Assembly (NCBI GenBank): GCA_964448935.1
Contig: CAYVBE010000008.1
Coordinates: 1-50,470, forward strand
DNA: 50,470 nt
Direction of reading: 5' to 3'
DNA from: CAYVBE01 sp964448935
GTDB lineage: Bacteria > Planctomycetota > Brocadiia > SM23-32
The notes below the pieces were generated by a model. The model had not been told where the DNA came from. It saw nothing but the letters and a program-made list of their open reading frames with translations, and made no database searches. Within the stretch, counting starts at the first letter, position 1. Each line of letters begins with the position of its first letter. Position numbers and translations under genes: made by a program. Of the stretch, positions 1-8,281 are shown one piece after another.

Positions 1-84
1 CACCCGTCCTCGGGCTCATTTCGGTTTCCGTTGTGGAAAGCCTCTACGGTCTAGAATACCGTCTGTCGGGGGCGTTTTCCACGC

Positions 85-1407
85 TCAAACCGGCCCTTTT
101 GGGTCGGTTTCCCAGGCCACCGGGGCGCAGTAGGGGCCCTCGGGGAACGCCGCCAGCGATGCGCCCGATCCGACCAGCCGGTTCACCAGATCCTGGACGG
201 TATCCTCCACCGCCGCCGGCTGGACGGCGTGGGGGTTAACCGAGAGCCGACTCAACTCGGAAGCCGGCAGGCCGTCCGTCACGAAATGCAATCCGTCCTG
301 CCCCACCCTCTCCAGCGCCTTGACGTGCATCTGATACTGCCACTGGTCCCGCACGAAGCGGCCGCCGTCCCGGATGTCCTCGATAAACCGTTGCCACCGG
401 CCGCTGTATTCCATCATTGTCCGCTCGTATTCGGCGCTGCCGATGCCCTCGCTGCAGCCGCCGAAGGCCACGATCCGGCCGCCCTCGCGCACCGCGGGCA
501 GGCAGGAGACGAAGCCCTTCACACACTGGTAGAACGTGGCGTCCAAGGGGTAGCCCCCGCTGGAGGTGAGCACGACGTCCGCCGCGCTTTCGACACGCGG
601 ACAGGCACACCGCGCCACGAAACGCCACGCAGCCTGGTGCGCCGCCTCCATCTCCCCCGCGAAGGCCCGCACCAGGCGCCGGTTCTGGTCCAGCACCACG
701 TTGACGCTGAAGTCGGCCGGAGCCGCACGCGCCACGGACAGCGCCTCCTCGTGGAGCGGGTTGCCCCGCAGCGTGCCGTTCCGCGCACGCGGATGGTCAA
801 GGAACTCGAAACCGTGGAACTGCTCGATGGTCTCCAGCGCGGTCAGGCCGGGGCAGACGGCCTTCCGCCCGCCCGAAAAACCGGCCATAAAATGCGGCTC
901 CACCAGGCCGGTGATCAGCCGGAATCCGGCCTCGACATAGTCACGGTTCAGCCGCACGGGCGACCCGCCGTGGCTGCGGGCGGGCAGTTCCGTCAGCAGG
1001 TCCTCGTCCCGTGCGTCGTGGTTGAGCACGCGGTAGATATCGGCCGCGTCCCCCAGCATCTCCCGCTGCTCCGCCGGAGGGCAGGCCCGGTGCATGCCCG
1101 TGGCGACGAGGATGAGGATGTCATCCCGCGCGACGCCCGCCTCCTCAACCTCGGCCAGCAGGTCGCCCAGGAACGCCGGATAGGGCACCGGGCGCGTTAT
1201 GTCCGAGACCACGACCACCACCGGTCCCGCCCGCCGGTCCTGCAAAGCCTTCTTCAACGGAGGCGCCTCCAGAGGGGAACGCACGGCCGCCATGACGACC
1301 CCCGCCGGGTCGCGCGCGGGCGGTGGGTAATCCGATTCGTAGATGGTCGCGGCATCGGGCACGGCCACCCGGAGGTGCCGCGCGCCGCAGCGCAGTTTGA
1401 TGTGCAT
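85..1407 (-). CDS. larA: LarA-type nickel-pincer lactate racemase family protein
   Basis: 440 residues, matching the usual LarA (DUF2088) length. Family members racemise lactate or other 2-hydroxyacids using a nickel-pincer nucleotide. Visible hallmarks are the TDITRP-like segment (VVSDITRPVP), ATGMHR with its histidine, EPHFMAGFSGGRKAV with a histidine and the lysine expected to hold the cofactor, and a later FHGFEF histidine. The open frame extends further upstream to 1536, but ATG 1407 begins the conserved fold (MHIKLRC) and has GAGG seven bases upstream. No larB, larC or larE cofactor genes are in the window, so the cofactor must be made elsewhere. Substrate is not known; many LarA homologues act on hydroxyacids other than lactate. 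Confidence 0.88.
   Translation of the reverse strand: MHIKLRCGARHLRVAVPDAATIYESDYPPPARDPAGVVMAAVRSPLEAPPLKKALQDRRAGPVVVVVSDITRPVPYPAFLGDLLAEVEEAGVARDDILILVATGMHRACPPAEQREMLGDAADIYRVLNHDARDEDLLTELPARSHGGSPVRLNRDYVEAGFRLITGLVEPHFMAGFSGGRKAVCPGLTALETIEQFHGFEFLDHPRARNGTLRGNPLHEEALSVARAAPADFSVNVVLDQNRRLVRAFAGEMEAAHQAAWRFVARCACPRVESAADVVLTSSGGYPLDATFYQCVKGFVSCLPAVREGGRIVAFGGCSEGIGSAEYERTMMEYSGRWQRFIEDIRDGGRFVRDQWQYQMHVKALERVGQDGLHFVTDGLPASELSRLSVNPHAVQPAAVEDTVQDLVNRLVGSGASLAAFPEGPYCAPVAWETDPKGPV
87..110 (-). terminator. Hairpin at the 3' end of larA
   Basis: Ten-base arms AAACCGGCCC and GGGTCGGTTT pair across a TTTT loop, with one G-T wobble. The hairpin covers the last codons and abuts the TGA stop of larA. 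No clear T tract follows on the minus strand, so it is a terminator-like or 3'-stabilising structure rather than a textbook terminator. Confidence 0.35.
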
Positions 1408-1591
1408 GTTGGGGCCTCGGTGATTGGGTCTAACGTCTATTCTAACAGCCGCTCCGCGCGCGGGAAACGGAGCCTGCGTGGCGCGGAGCGGAAGGTGCGC
1501 GCCGCCATTGCGAGGGGCCGCCAGGCCCCGCGGCAATCTCGCCGTTTGGCGCGATGGTTTTGCCTCGGATGCGCCGTGCGACCGGAAGCAC

Positions 1592-1620
1592 TTGCAATCA
1601 GAGCGGGAGGCATTTATATT
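1592..1620 (+). promoter_or_regulatory. Promoter of the tRNA cluster
   Basis: TTGCAA at 1592-1597 and TATATT at 1615-1620 are separated by 17 bases. The start point would fall near 1627, about 16 bases before the mature tRNA-Thr. The hexamers match consensus at 4/6 and 5/6. Confidence 0.6.
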
Positions 1621-1642
1621 GGTTTTTTGCGCTCTCCGCGCT

Positions 1643-1717
1643 GCTAGTGTAGCTCAACGGTAGAGCAGCGGTTTTGTAAACCGCAGGTTAGGGGTTCGAT
1701 TCCCCTCACTAGCTCCA
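1643..1717 (+). tRNA. tRNA-Thr (UGU)
   Basis: Seven-base acceptor stem GCTAGTG pairs with CACTAGC (1707-1713). The anticodon stem GCGGT/ACCGC closes loop TTTGTAA with anticodon TGT at 1675-1677. The T arm has GGTTCGATT-type sequence. Discriminator T is followed by an encoded CCA at 1715-1717. First of three tRNAs in the order Thr-Tyr-Gly, an arrangement familiar from loci upstream of tuf in many bacteria, though here an MFS gene follows instead. Confidence 0.97.
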
Positions 1718-1731
1718 GAAAAGCCATCGGT

Positions 1732-1817
1732 GGGCAGGTTCCCGAGCGGCCAAAGGGAACAGACTGTAAATCTGTTGGCGATTGCCTTCGGAGGTTCGAA
1801 TCCTCCCCTGCCCACCA
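1732..1817 (+). tRNA. tRNA-Tyr (GUA)
   Basis: Acceptor GGGCAGG (1732-1738) pairs with CCTGCCC (1807-1813). Loop CTGTAAA carries anticodon GTA at 1766-1768. The long variable arm is the class II feature expected of bacterial tRNA-Tyr. The T loop is TTCGAAT, discriminator is A, and CCA is encoded at 1815-1817. Confidence 0.97.
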
Positions 1818-1825
1818 CATACGTT

Positions 1826-1901
1826 GCGGGCGTAACTCAATTGGCAGAGTTCTGGCCTTCCAAGCCAGTTGTTGTGGGTTCGAATCCCATCGCCCGCTCC
1901 A
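1826..1901 (+). tRNA. tRNA-Gly (UCC)
   Basis: Acceptor GCGGGCG (1826-1832) pairs with CGCCCGC (1891-1897). Anticodon stem CTGGC/GCCAG closes loop CTTCCAA with TCC at 1859-1861. The T loop is TTCGAAT, discriminator is T, and CCA is encoded at 1899-1901. It starts only eight bases after the CCA of tRNA-Tyr, so the three tRNAs are surely one transcript. Confidence 0.97.
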
Positions 1902-1921
1902 CCTTTTCCACCCGGAATCCG

Positions 1922-1949
1922 TTGACGCCGCTTCTGTGCGTGCTACGAT
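1922..1949 (+). promoter_or_regulatory. Promoter of the MFS gene at 2001
   Basis: TTGACG at 1922-1927 and TACGAT at 1944-1949 are separated by 16 bases. This lies just after the tRNA-Gly gene and about 45 bases before the coding start, so the transporter need not depend on the tRNA promoter. Confidence 0.5.
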
Positions 1950-2000
1950 TCCCTTCCGGCGCCGATTCAGCGTACCCGCAGCACTGCGCAGAGAAATCTC

Positions 2001-3347
2001 ATGGGCAAATCGTCGTTCCTCCACGGCATCTTTACCGACGAAGCTCAGTCCGAGGCGGACGTCGTCTACCCGTGGGAGCTTCCCACCATCATGCGGAAGC
2101 ACATCCTGACGGGCGCCATGGGGATGGTGTTTTTCGCCCTCATGTCCGGCATCTACCTGACCGCCTTCGGCAACCAGCTCGGCTTGCAGTACTGGCAGTG
2201 GGGGCTGCTGGCGTCGCTATCCTCGTTCACGCTGGTCTGCCAGCTCCTCTCGGCGCACATCGTCGGTCGCACAGGAAGCCGCAAGACGCTCTGGTTCGCC
2301 GCGGCGCTGTTCAGCCGTCTGCTGCGGGCGGGCGGAGTGGTGGCGGCCTACTTTCTGTTCCAGACTTCCGAGCCCCTGGCGCGGCTGGCTTTCATGGGGC
2401 TGTTGATCCTCTCCAACGCGCTGGCGGCCATCTCGGCTCCGCCGTGGTTCTCGTGGCTGGCGGACCTGATCCCGGAGGAGGGGCACGGGCGTTTCATGGG
2501 CCGGCGGCGGGCGTGGATCGCACTGGCCAACCTGTGCGTCGTGGTGCCCATCGGCTATGCGCTGGACCGGTTCGGGGCACGCTCACAGATGAGCAGCCTG
2601 CTGGCGGTGTTCGCGGTGGGATTCGTGCTGGGGATGGCGGACCTGTTCATCCACCGCACCATCCCCGAGCCGCCCATGTCCAGGCCGCCGCGCAAATCGT
2701 TCTGGCGGGGGCTGCTGGTGCCGTTGCAGGACGCGCGGTTCCGCCCGTGGCTGCTGTTCAACGGGCTGTGGACCTTCGGCATGACGCTCGGCGGCTCGCT
2801 GGCGGTGCTCTACTTCGTGGAGAACCTGGGCATCAAGCGCAACTTCTTCGGCGGGTCGCTGGTGCTCATCCTGGTTCCCCTGGCCTCGGCGGTGCTCACG
2901 GCGCCCTGGAGCGGGGCGCTGATAGACCGCTACGGCGTGAAGCCGGTGCTGCGGGTGGGTCACACCTTCTGGGCGTTGTTGCCCCTGTTCTGGCTGTTTG
3001 CCCGCCCCGACACCGCCCTGCTCTGGCTGGCCCCGGCCGCGGTGATCGGCGGCATTGCCAGCGAAGCCGCCCTCAATGCCTCCACCAAGCTGGTAACCCG
3101 GCTACGCTCCCCCGGCCACGTTCCCATGTACATGGCCGTCAGCACCTGCGTCGGCTGCATAGCCGGCGGCACGGGCTCGCTGCTGGCGGGCATCCTGCTC
3201 CAGATCTTCGGCGAGTCCTCATGGCAGGTCGGCGGCGTGACCGTCGTGGGCTTCCACGCCCTCTTCCTGGCCAGCCTCGTCCTGCGCCTCAGCGCCACCC
3301 TGGCCATCCGCCGCATCCCGTCGGGGAATATGAAGCAGCAGGCCTGA
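2001..3347 (+). CDS. MFS transporter of unknown substrate
   Basis: 448 residues with about twelve hydrophobic membrane segments after a 35-residue cytoplasmic N-terminus. The first segment runs from about residue 37 (GAMGMVFFALMSGIYL), and the loop after the third has an HIVGRTGSRK motif, which resembles the MFS loop 2-3 signature GxxxDRxGR(R/K). A second basic loop (LIDRYGVKPVLR) in the middle of the C-terminal half repeats that signature, as expected for the two-fold MFS architecture. The start is ATG 2001, after a weak AGAGAAA ribosome site. It stands alone between the tRNA cluster and a convergent PIN gene, so context gives no substrate. Confidence 0.85.
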   Translation: MGKSSFLHGIFTDEAQSEADVVYPWELPTIMRKHILTGAMGMVFFALMSGIYLTAFGNQLGLQYWQWGLLASLSSFTLVCQLLSAHIVGRTGSRKTLWFAAALFSRLLRAGGVVAAYFLFQTSEPLARLAFMGLLILSNALAAISAPPWFSWLADLIPEEGHGRFMGRRRAWIALANLCVVVPIGYALDRFGARSQMSSLLAVFAVGFVLGMADLFIHRTIPEPPMSRPPRKSFWRGLLVPLQDARFRPWLLFNGLWTFGMTLGGSLAVLYFVENLGIKRNFFGGSLVLILVPLASAVLTAPWSGALIDRYGVKPVLRVGHTFWALLPLFWLFARPDTALLWLAPAAVIGGIASEAALNASTKLVTRLRSPGHVPMYMAVSTCVGCIAGGTGSLLAGILLQIFGESSWQVGGVTVVGFHALFLASLVLRLSATLAIRRIPSGNMKQQA

Positions 3348-3383
3348 CAGACGCGGTGATTAATCCATTGCCGGGACAGGAGG

Positions 3384-3923
3384 CTACTGTCGTCGGTCGA
3401 GGCCCATGCCCCTCATGCCGTCTTCAAATCCCTTGGATCTCCACTTCTCGCGGTATGCTTTGGTGAACTGGTAGGGGAGGTCCCGGCCCAGTCCCGCAGC
3501 AGCCAGGACTTCTTCAAGAGACAGGCCCCGTTCGCTCATCCGGAGATTGCCAAGAACGCGGTATACAATCTTGTCAGCCGAACAGATGACGAGTTTCTCA
3601 TTGCTGTCGAGGAGGTATATCAGAGATTCGGTCTCGCCAGGATCAAGGCGGTCGGCGTAGGATGGATCGAAGCGCTGGCGGAAAGCGATCAGCTCGGCAA
3701 CAGCTACTTCAAATATCTCAATGAGGCCCTGCTCTGCATAATCGGCAACCGCAAAATCGCACCGCTCACCTTCGTCGGTCACGAAAAAGTGGGCTTCAAC
3801 TTCGGCGACAGTCTGTGACAGGCGGATATCGTAGGCCTGCACAACACCTTCCCAGATCCCTTGCTTGAAAAGCTCTATCACGACATTTGCATCAAGCAGG
3901 AGAGACCTCGATTTCTTCTTCAT
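3384..3923 (-). CDS. PIN-like domain nuclease, partner of an XRE-ImmA protein
   Basis: 179 residues. The N-terminus LLLDANVVIELF has the first PIN aspartate (D11). Further acidic residues sit where PIN nucleases coordinate metal: E41/E43, the GETES segment (E97, E99), and D117 in ICSADKIVYRVL. PIN proteins are usually RNases and often toxins. The gene begins inside the last 32 bases of the XRE-ImmA gene, which implies translational coupling. The C-terminal 40 residues (basic, YREKWRSKGF) are not part of the PIN core. It is likely the effector of a two-gene toxin-antitoxin-like or defence module; the target is unknown. It may belong to a DUF rather than a classical VapC family. Confidence 0.72.
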   Translation of the reverse strand: MKKKSRSLLLDANVVIELFKQGIWEGVVQAYDIRLSQTVAEVEAHFFVTDEGERCDFAVADYAEQGLIEIFEVAVAELIAFRQRFDPSYADRLDPGETESLIYLLDSNEKLVICSADKIVYRVLGNLRMSERGLSLEEVLAAAGLGRDLPYQFTKAYREKWRSKGFEDGMRGMGLDRRQ

Positions 3924-5004
3924 CCTCGATCTCTTGTTCGATGTAGGTCATTGCCTTTGCGCGGCTGATTTCGAGATACTGAGCGAAACGCCCGATTGAA
4001 AGCTCTCCTCGACGCAGGGCCTTCACGGCAAGCGCGTGGTAACGGGCCGGCCATCTGGGCGGTGCAGTGCTATCCCGCTCCTCGTACAGCGGAACAAGCT
4101 GTCGCGCATGTTGTATCGCCTCCCGGGTCTTCTCACTGTCTTCGGGGCCACGACCAAAGAGGAAATGCGTCTGCCACAAGAGCGCCTCAACTGAAACGTC
4201 AAACTGCCGCGCAACATCAAACAGCGCCTCAAAGGATACCTTTCCATCCTTCACCCGATTGTTAATTGCCACACGTGTCACGTCGGCCGGCATGAGCAGG
4301 TTTCGCGCAAAACATGTGGCAAGCTTTTCTTCCCAGTCGGAAGCGACACGACTATCCACGTCGCCTGCGGACCTGAAAACATGCCAGGTCAAGAGGTGGA
4401 AGAGTTCATGAGCCAGGTCGAAGTTCCGCCGCCAGCGCACGTTGGCCGAGTTCAGCAGCACGGCAGGCCCGAAGGTATCACTTCTTGTAGACGCCGCGGT
4501 GCCGGAAGGGGAGAATTCTCTGTGGAAGACTTTTACGCCGCAAACCTCCTCCAGGACACGCAGGAGTTCATGGCCCGGCCTATCGCCGAGTTGAAGCTCG
4601 GACCTCACTGCCAGAGCCAGGCGCTCGGCGTCGGCATAATCGAACTGGGACGTGCCTCCCGTCGGTTCCGGCAGCGAACTCAGGGTACGCTCATCACACC
4701 ACATCTCCAGGTTGTGGTACTGTTCGCACAGTTGCAGAAACTCGACTTCCCTCTCGCGCGACCCTTCGTCCGGCTCCTTACGCCACAGGACCAGTTCCCG
4801 GGGTATCGGTCCTTCCTCCAGGAAGAAAGAAAGTGGACGGCGATACGCATCGGCCAGAGCCTGAAGCTGGCTCAGCTTCGGCTCGCGCCTGCCCCGCTCA
4901 AATTCGGAGACAGAAGACCTGCCGATGCCTGTCCGCTCCTGCACTTGAGACAGGGTCAACGCGGCACGCTCTCGCGCATATTTGAGTCTTTCGGCAATGC
5001 TCAT
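3892..5004 (-). CDS. XRE-family regulator fused to ImmA/IrrE metallopeptidase
   Basis: 370 residues. Residues 1-60 form a Cro/C1-type helix-turn-helix (TLSQVQERTGIGRSSVSEFE). An ImmA/IrrE zinc peptidase domain follows with HELFH at 199-203 and a downstream glutamate in WEEKLATCFARNLLMP as the probable third ligand. Proteins of this build bind an operator and are often antitoxins or derepressors that cut a partner repressor. ATG 5004 is chosen over ATG 5034: the latter overlaps the -10 box TATAATG of its own promoter, while AGGGG sits five bases before 5004. The gene overlaps the downstream PIN nuclease by 32 bases. The protein may act both as autorepressor and as the antitoxin. Confidence 0.85.
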   Translation of the reverse strand: MSIAERLKYARERAALTLSQVQERTGIGRSSVSEFERGRREPKLSQLQALADAYRRPLSFFLEEGPIPRELVLWRKEPDEGSREREVEFLQLCEQYHNLEMWCDERTLSSLPEPTGGTSQFDYADAERLALAVRSELQLGDRPGHELLRVLEEVCGVKVFHREFSPSGTAASTRSDTFGPAVLLNSANVRWRRNFDLAHELFHLLTWHVFRSAGDVDSRVASDWEEKLATCFARNLLMPADVTRVAINNRVKDGKVSFEALFDVARQFDVSVEALLWQTHFLFGRGPEDSEKTREAIQHARQLVPLYEERDSTAPPRWPARYHALAVKALRRGELSIGRFAQYLEISRAKAMTYIEQEIEDEEEIEVSPA

Positions 5005-5032
5005 GATCGCCCCTTGTTCGAAGATACAGGAC

Positions 5033-5060
5033 ATTATAGGCGTTTTGGTGGCATATGCAA
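5033..5060 (-). promoter_or_regulatory. Promoter and possible operator of the XRE-PIN operon
   Basis: On the minus strand, TTGCAT (5060-5055) and a perfect TATAAT (5038-5033) are spaced by 16 bases. The palindrome GCATATGC at 5051-5058 overlaps the -35 box and is a plausible operator for the XRE domain. Transcription would start near 5026, leaving a leader of about 22 bases. Confidence 0.6.
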
Positions 5061-5190
5061 GGGCATTCTTCCGCTAATGGCGAATATCCGGCTTTGTCCA
5101 TCAGCCTTGCTTCGCTCTGCACCGCAGACTCCATCTGCCCGGAACGGCACTCGCGGAGCGCTGGTACGACACACAGGGGCCGCCGGGCAT

Positions 5191-5220
5191 TTGCGGTATT
5201 GGACCGGCGCGGCTTAGAAT
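5191..5220 (+). promoter_or_regulatory. Promoter of the MFS-acyltransferase pair
   Basis: TTGCGG (5191-5196) and TAGAAT (5215-5220) are separated by 18 bases, with the MFS start codon 31 bases downstream. The match is moderate. Confidence 0.4.
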
Positions 5221-5250
5221 TCGGCTGACGGGGTTCAATTCGGGATTGCT

Positions 5251-6525
5251 ATGAGCTATGTGGCGCGCAGCGCGGATGCCGAGGCTACGCCGGACCGTGT
5301 CCTTTGGGGGCGGGCGGTTAGCTGGGGGCTGTATGATTTTGCGAATACCATTTACTCGGCGCTGGTGGTTTCGTTTGCCATTACGCTACACGTCAAGGAA
5401 TTCACGGGGGTGGAGCGGTGGACTTTCCTGACCACGGGGCTTTCGCTGGCGGCGAGCGGGGTTTTCCTTCCCGTTGCCGGGGAGATGGCGGATCGGGCGG
5501 GCGGGGCGCGGCGGAGCCTTTTCATCCTCACCGCGATCGCCTGCCTGAGCTGCGGGCTTATCGGGCAGACGGATTCGGCGTGGGTGATGCTGGGGCTGTT
5601 TTTCGTGGCGAATTTCTGCTTCCACTCTTCGCTCGTGTTCTACGACAGCCTGATGCCCACGCTGGCCCCGAAGCGTCGGCTGGGCATGATCAGCGGGCTG
5701 GGCGTGGCGTTGGGATACATCGGGGTGGCGTTCGCGCTGCCGGTGGGGTGGCTGGTGATCGAGGCATACCAGAAGGTGGACCCGCAACACGAGCTGCGGC
5801 TGATCTTTCCGCTGGCAGGGCTGCTGTTCCTGCTGTTCAGCGTGCCGCTGTTCGTATTCGTGCCCGAGAAGGCACCGACGAAGAAAGGGGCGGCGGGCAA
5901 CGTCGCCCGGCTGGCGTTCCGCCGGGTGCTGACCACGCTCCGCCTGCTGCCGCGCCACAGGGCGGTGCTGCTGTTTCTGCTGGGCAACTTCTTCCTGGTG
6001 GACACCCTGAACACAGGCATCATCGCGGTCTCGCCCTACATGGTGCACGTGTTCGGGCTGGAGAAGCAGACCGCCATGCTGTGGCTGATACCGTTCAGCC
6101 TGGGCGCGGGCATCCTGGGCGCGCTGGCGGGATGGATTGCGGACGCCGCCGGGCCGCGGCGGACGATGCTGGGGGCGGGGCTCTGCGTGGGCGTCGCGGT
6201 GGTCGTGGGCGCGTTCGCGCCGCACTTCGCGGTGTTCATGCCGGTGTTCGTCCTGTTCGGCGGGTTCGGGCTGGCGGGCATCTGGGTGGCCGGGCGCAAG
6301 CTGCTGGTGCAGATCGTGCCGGGCGGGCAGGTGGGCAAGTACTTCGGGCTCTACAACGTGGGGCACAAGCTGTCTATGTTCGGCGCCGTGGCGTTCGGGC
6401 TGCTGGCGGACCTGGAGATACCGGGTGTCCACGCGGGAGGCTACCGGCTGGGGCTGCTCGCGCAGCTTGTCTTCCTGACGGTCGGGCTGGTCTGCATCTA
6501 CAAGGTGGGAGCCGACGGTGACTGA
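5251..6525 (+). CDS. UMF1/Atg22-like MFS transporter
   Basis: 424 residues with about twelve membrane segments. The N-terminal WGLYDFANTIYSALVV is the characteristic opening of the UMF1 (Atg22-like) branch of the major facilitator superfamily, and GEMADRAGGARR is the loop 2-3 signature. The second half opens with another MFS-type loop (GWIADAAGPRR). Substrates of bacterial UMF1 members are mostly unknown. Its last eight bases overlap the GTG start of the acyltransferase gene, so the two are co-translated. That coupling weakly suggests a lipid- or precursor-related transport role, which is an inference only. Confidence 0.85.
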   Translation: MSYVARSADAEATPDRVLWGRAVSWGLYDFANTIYSALVVSFAITLHVKEFTGVERWTFLTTGLSLAASGVFLPVAGEMADRAGGARRSLFILTAIACLSCGLIGQTDSAWVMLGLFFVANFCFHSSLVFYDSLMPTLAPKRRLGMISGLGVALGYIGVAFALPVGWLVIEAYQKVDPQHELRLIFPLAGLLFLLFSVPLFVFVPEKAPTKKGAAGNVARLAFRRVLTTLRLLPRHRAVLLFLLGNFFLVDTLNTGIIAVSPYMVHVFGLEKQTAMLWLIPFSLGAGILGALAGWIADAAGPRRTMLGAGLCVGVAVVVGAFAPHFAVFMPVFVLFGGFGLAGIWVAGRKLLVQIVPGGQVGKYFGLYNVGHKLSMFGAVAFGLLADLEIPGVHAGGYRLGLLAQLVFLTVGLVCIYKVGADGD

Positions 6526-7195
6526 GGCGCCGGACAGAGTCTGGTTGGAGAGCCTGACACGGAGGGTGGTCTCGCCCTATTTCTCCATCGTGCACCGGCT
6601 GCGCTGGTGCGGCCGGGAGCGCGTGCCGGAGGGCCCCGCCCTGCTGGCCGCCAATCACCAGAGCTTCTACGACCCCGTGGCGCTGGGCGTGGCGGTGGAC
6701 CGGATCGTAATCTACATGGCCACCACGCTCTACTACAACATGCCGGTGGTGGGGTGGCTGATGCGGCTCTACGGGTCGGTGCCCGTGGAGGAGGTGCGCG
6801 CGGGGCCCAGCAGCATGTCGGCCATGCTGAAAGCCCTGGAGAAGGGCTACCTGTGCGGCATCTTTCCGGAGGGGCGCCGGAGCCCGGACGGCGCACTGAC
6901 GGAGCCCCACGAGGGCGCGGCGGCCCTGGCCCTGCGTGCCGGCGTGCCGCTGGTGCCGGTCACCATAGCGGGCGCGCACGAGGCGTGGCCCATGGAGCGC
7001 CCCCTGCCCCGGCCGGCGCGCATCTCGATCTACTTCGGCCGGCCGATGAGCCCGGAAGGGAAGTCAACCCCGCAGAGGCGCCGGGAGGTGACGCGCGAGC
7101 TGATGGCCCGCATCGCCCAAGGGTTCGACAGGCTGGACCGCCCGGATCTGGCCGAGACCTCCCGCCAACGCCTGGAGCAGGAATACCGCACCTGA
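6518..7195 (+). CDS. plsC: 1-acyl-glycerol-3-phosphate acyltransferase (PlsC-like)
   Basis: 225 residues. The catalytic NHQSFYD motif (H47, D52) fits the HX4D signature of glycerolipid acyltransferases, and FPEGRRS about 70 residues later is the phosphate-binding block III. The enzyme would acylate lysophosphatidic acid at the inner membrane. The gene starts with GTG 6518 inside the end of the upstream transporter gene. The C-terminus is short and polar and lacks a second domain. Some members of this family acylate other substrates, so the exact acceptor is not certain. Confidence 0.85.
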   Translation: MTEAPDRVWLESLTRRVVSPYFSIVHRLRWCGRERVPEGPALLAANHQSFYDPVALGVAVDRIVIYMATTLYYNMPVVGWLMRLYGSVPVEEVRAGPSSMSAMLKALEKGYLCGIFPEGRRSPDGALTEPHEGAAALALRAGVPLVPVTIAGAHEAWPMERPLPRPARISIYFGRPMSPEGKSTPQRRREVTRELMARIAQGFDRLDRPDLAETSRQRLEQEYRT

Positions 7196-7201
7196 TCCCG
7201 C

Positions 7202-8251
7202 TCACCAATCGGGCCGCAGCAGCCCCAGGCTCCAGGGGATCTCTCCGTACTTCTTGCCCGCGCGGTCGCGGTCCAGCACGCCCTGGAAGACGAACGCCAG
7301 CCGCTCCGGGTCAACTTCCAGCTTCTCGTCGGAGCCGGCGCGGATCAGCTCCCCGTGGCTGATGGAGTTGGTCCAGCGGGGGCCGGTCTGCCGCACGTTG
7401 CGCATCGAGGCGAACGCGTTGTCCCGCTCCGCCGCCAGGGGTCGCCATTCGCCGTCCAGGCTGTCGGCCAGGTACGCCTTGAAGTAGCGCCAGCCGTGCC
7501 CGCCCTGTGCTTCGATGAGAGTCAGGTAACGGTCGGTGCCCTTGATGCGGTAGGTATGGCTGGCCTCGAACACATCGCCCTGCAACGCCACGACGGGGCG
7601 GCTCCAGCCGTGGGGGAAATCTCCGAGTGCCGTCTCGGCACGCCACATCCGGCCGTTCAGCGAGGTGAAGAAGAGGTGGGCCTTCTCCTCGTCGCAGATG
7701 ATCCAGAAGTCGAGCCATGCCTGGACGTTGTCCGGCTTCTCCCGGAAAAGCGGCGTCAGCGGCGACCAGGAACCGGGGTCCGCGATGTCGCGCGTGGTGG
7801 AGACGGCCGGCCCGTACTCGGGGTCCCAGGAGTCATCGGACGCCTGGCAGAGCAGGTACCAGCGCCGGTGTGGCGTGAAATAGAACACTTGCGGCGCGCA
7901 GAAGAAGCCGTCGTGCAGGCCCAGCACCGTGCGCGGTGCATCATTGGCCTCGTCCCACTCGGCGAAGGAGACGTACTGGGTCGCGTGGCTGCGCTTCTGG
8001 CCCCGTATGCTGTAGAAGAGGTGCCACCAGCCTTCGTGGCGCACGATGGTGGGGTCCTTGACCGAATACAGGTGGTCGCCGGGCACGTCCTTCGGCAGCA
8101 GCAACGGCGGACCCGTGCGCCACCGGAAGAGTCCCGATTGGAGGGGGTGCGCGGCGCCCGCCCAGACGGCAACGGCCGCCGGTCCCGCGACCATCAAGAC
8201 CACCGCCACGATCCCGACCGTCTGACGCGCACAACCGTCAAGGTGCATCAT
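7202..8251 (-). CDS. Secreted GH62-like alpha-L-arabinofuranosidase
   Basis: 349 residues. A signal peptide or membrane anchor (hydrophobic residues 11-33) precedes a five-bladed propeller fold. Strong GH62 landmarks are SVKDPTIV (D66, base candidate), APQVFYFTPHRRWYL, DFWIICDEEKAHLFF (D181/D187), DVFEASHTYRIKG (E229, acid candidate), YFKAYLADSLDGEW and WTNSISHGELIR. GH62 enzymes remove arabinose side chains from arabinoxylan. The family is best known in fungi and actinobacteria, so its presence here is notable. No CBM is visible. It is convergent with plsC and followed on its own strand by nothing related. GGAG lies eight bases before the first of two tandem ATGs. Confidence 0.85.
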   Translation of the reverse strand: MMHLDGCARQTVGIVAVVLMVAGPAAVAVWAGAAHPLQSGLFRWRTGPPLLLPKDVPGDHLYSVKDPTIVRHEGWWHLFYSIRGQKRSHATQYVSFAEWDEANDAPRTVLGLHDGFFCAPQVFYFTPHRRWYLLCQASDDSWDPEYGPAVSTTRDIADPGSWSPLTPLFREKPDNVQAWLDFWIICDEEKAHLFFTSLNGRMWRAETALGDFPHGWSRPVVALQGDVFEASHTYRIKGTDRYLTLIEAQGGHGWRYFKAYLADSLDGEWRPLAAERDNAFASMRNVRQTGPRWTNSISHGELIRAGSDEKLEVDPERLAFVFQGVLDRDRAGKKYGEIPWSLGLLRPDW

Positions 8252-8281
8252 GCCGCAGGCTCCGTGTTCCTTTCGGCCGCC

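Noticed and set aside
31..57. Plus-strand promoter-like TTGTGG/TAGAAT near the window start
   Set aside because: The spacer is only 15 bases, the -35 is poor, and no plus-strand gene lies downstream.
229..1647. 472-residue plus-strand open frame over larA
   Set aside because: Antisense to larA and runs into the tRNA promoter and the tRNA-Thr gene.
3384..3923. Classical VapC toxin assignment for the PIN gene
   Set aside because: It is longer than typical VapC (about 130 residues) and its upstream partner is an XRE-ImmA fusion, not a VapB-type antitoxin, so only a PIN-like call is made.
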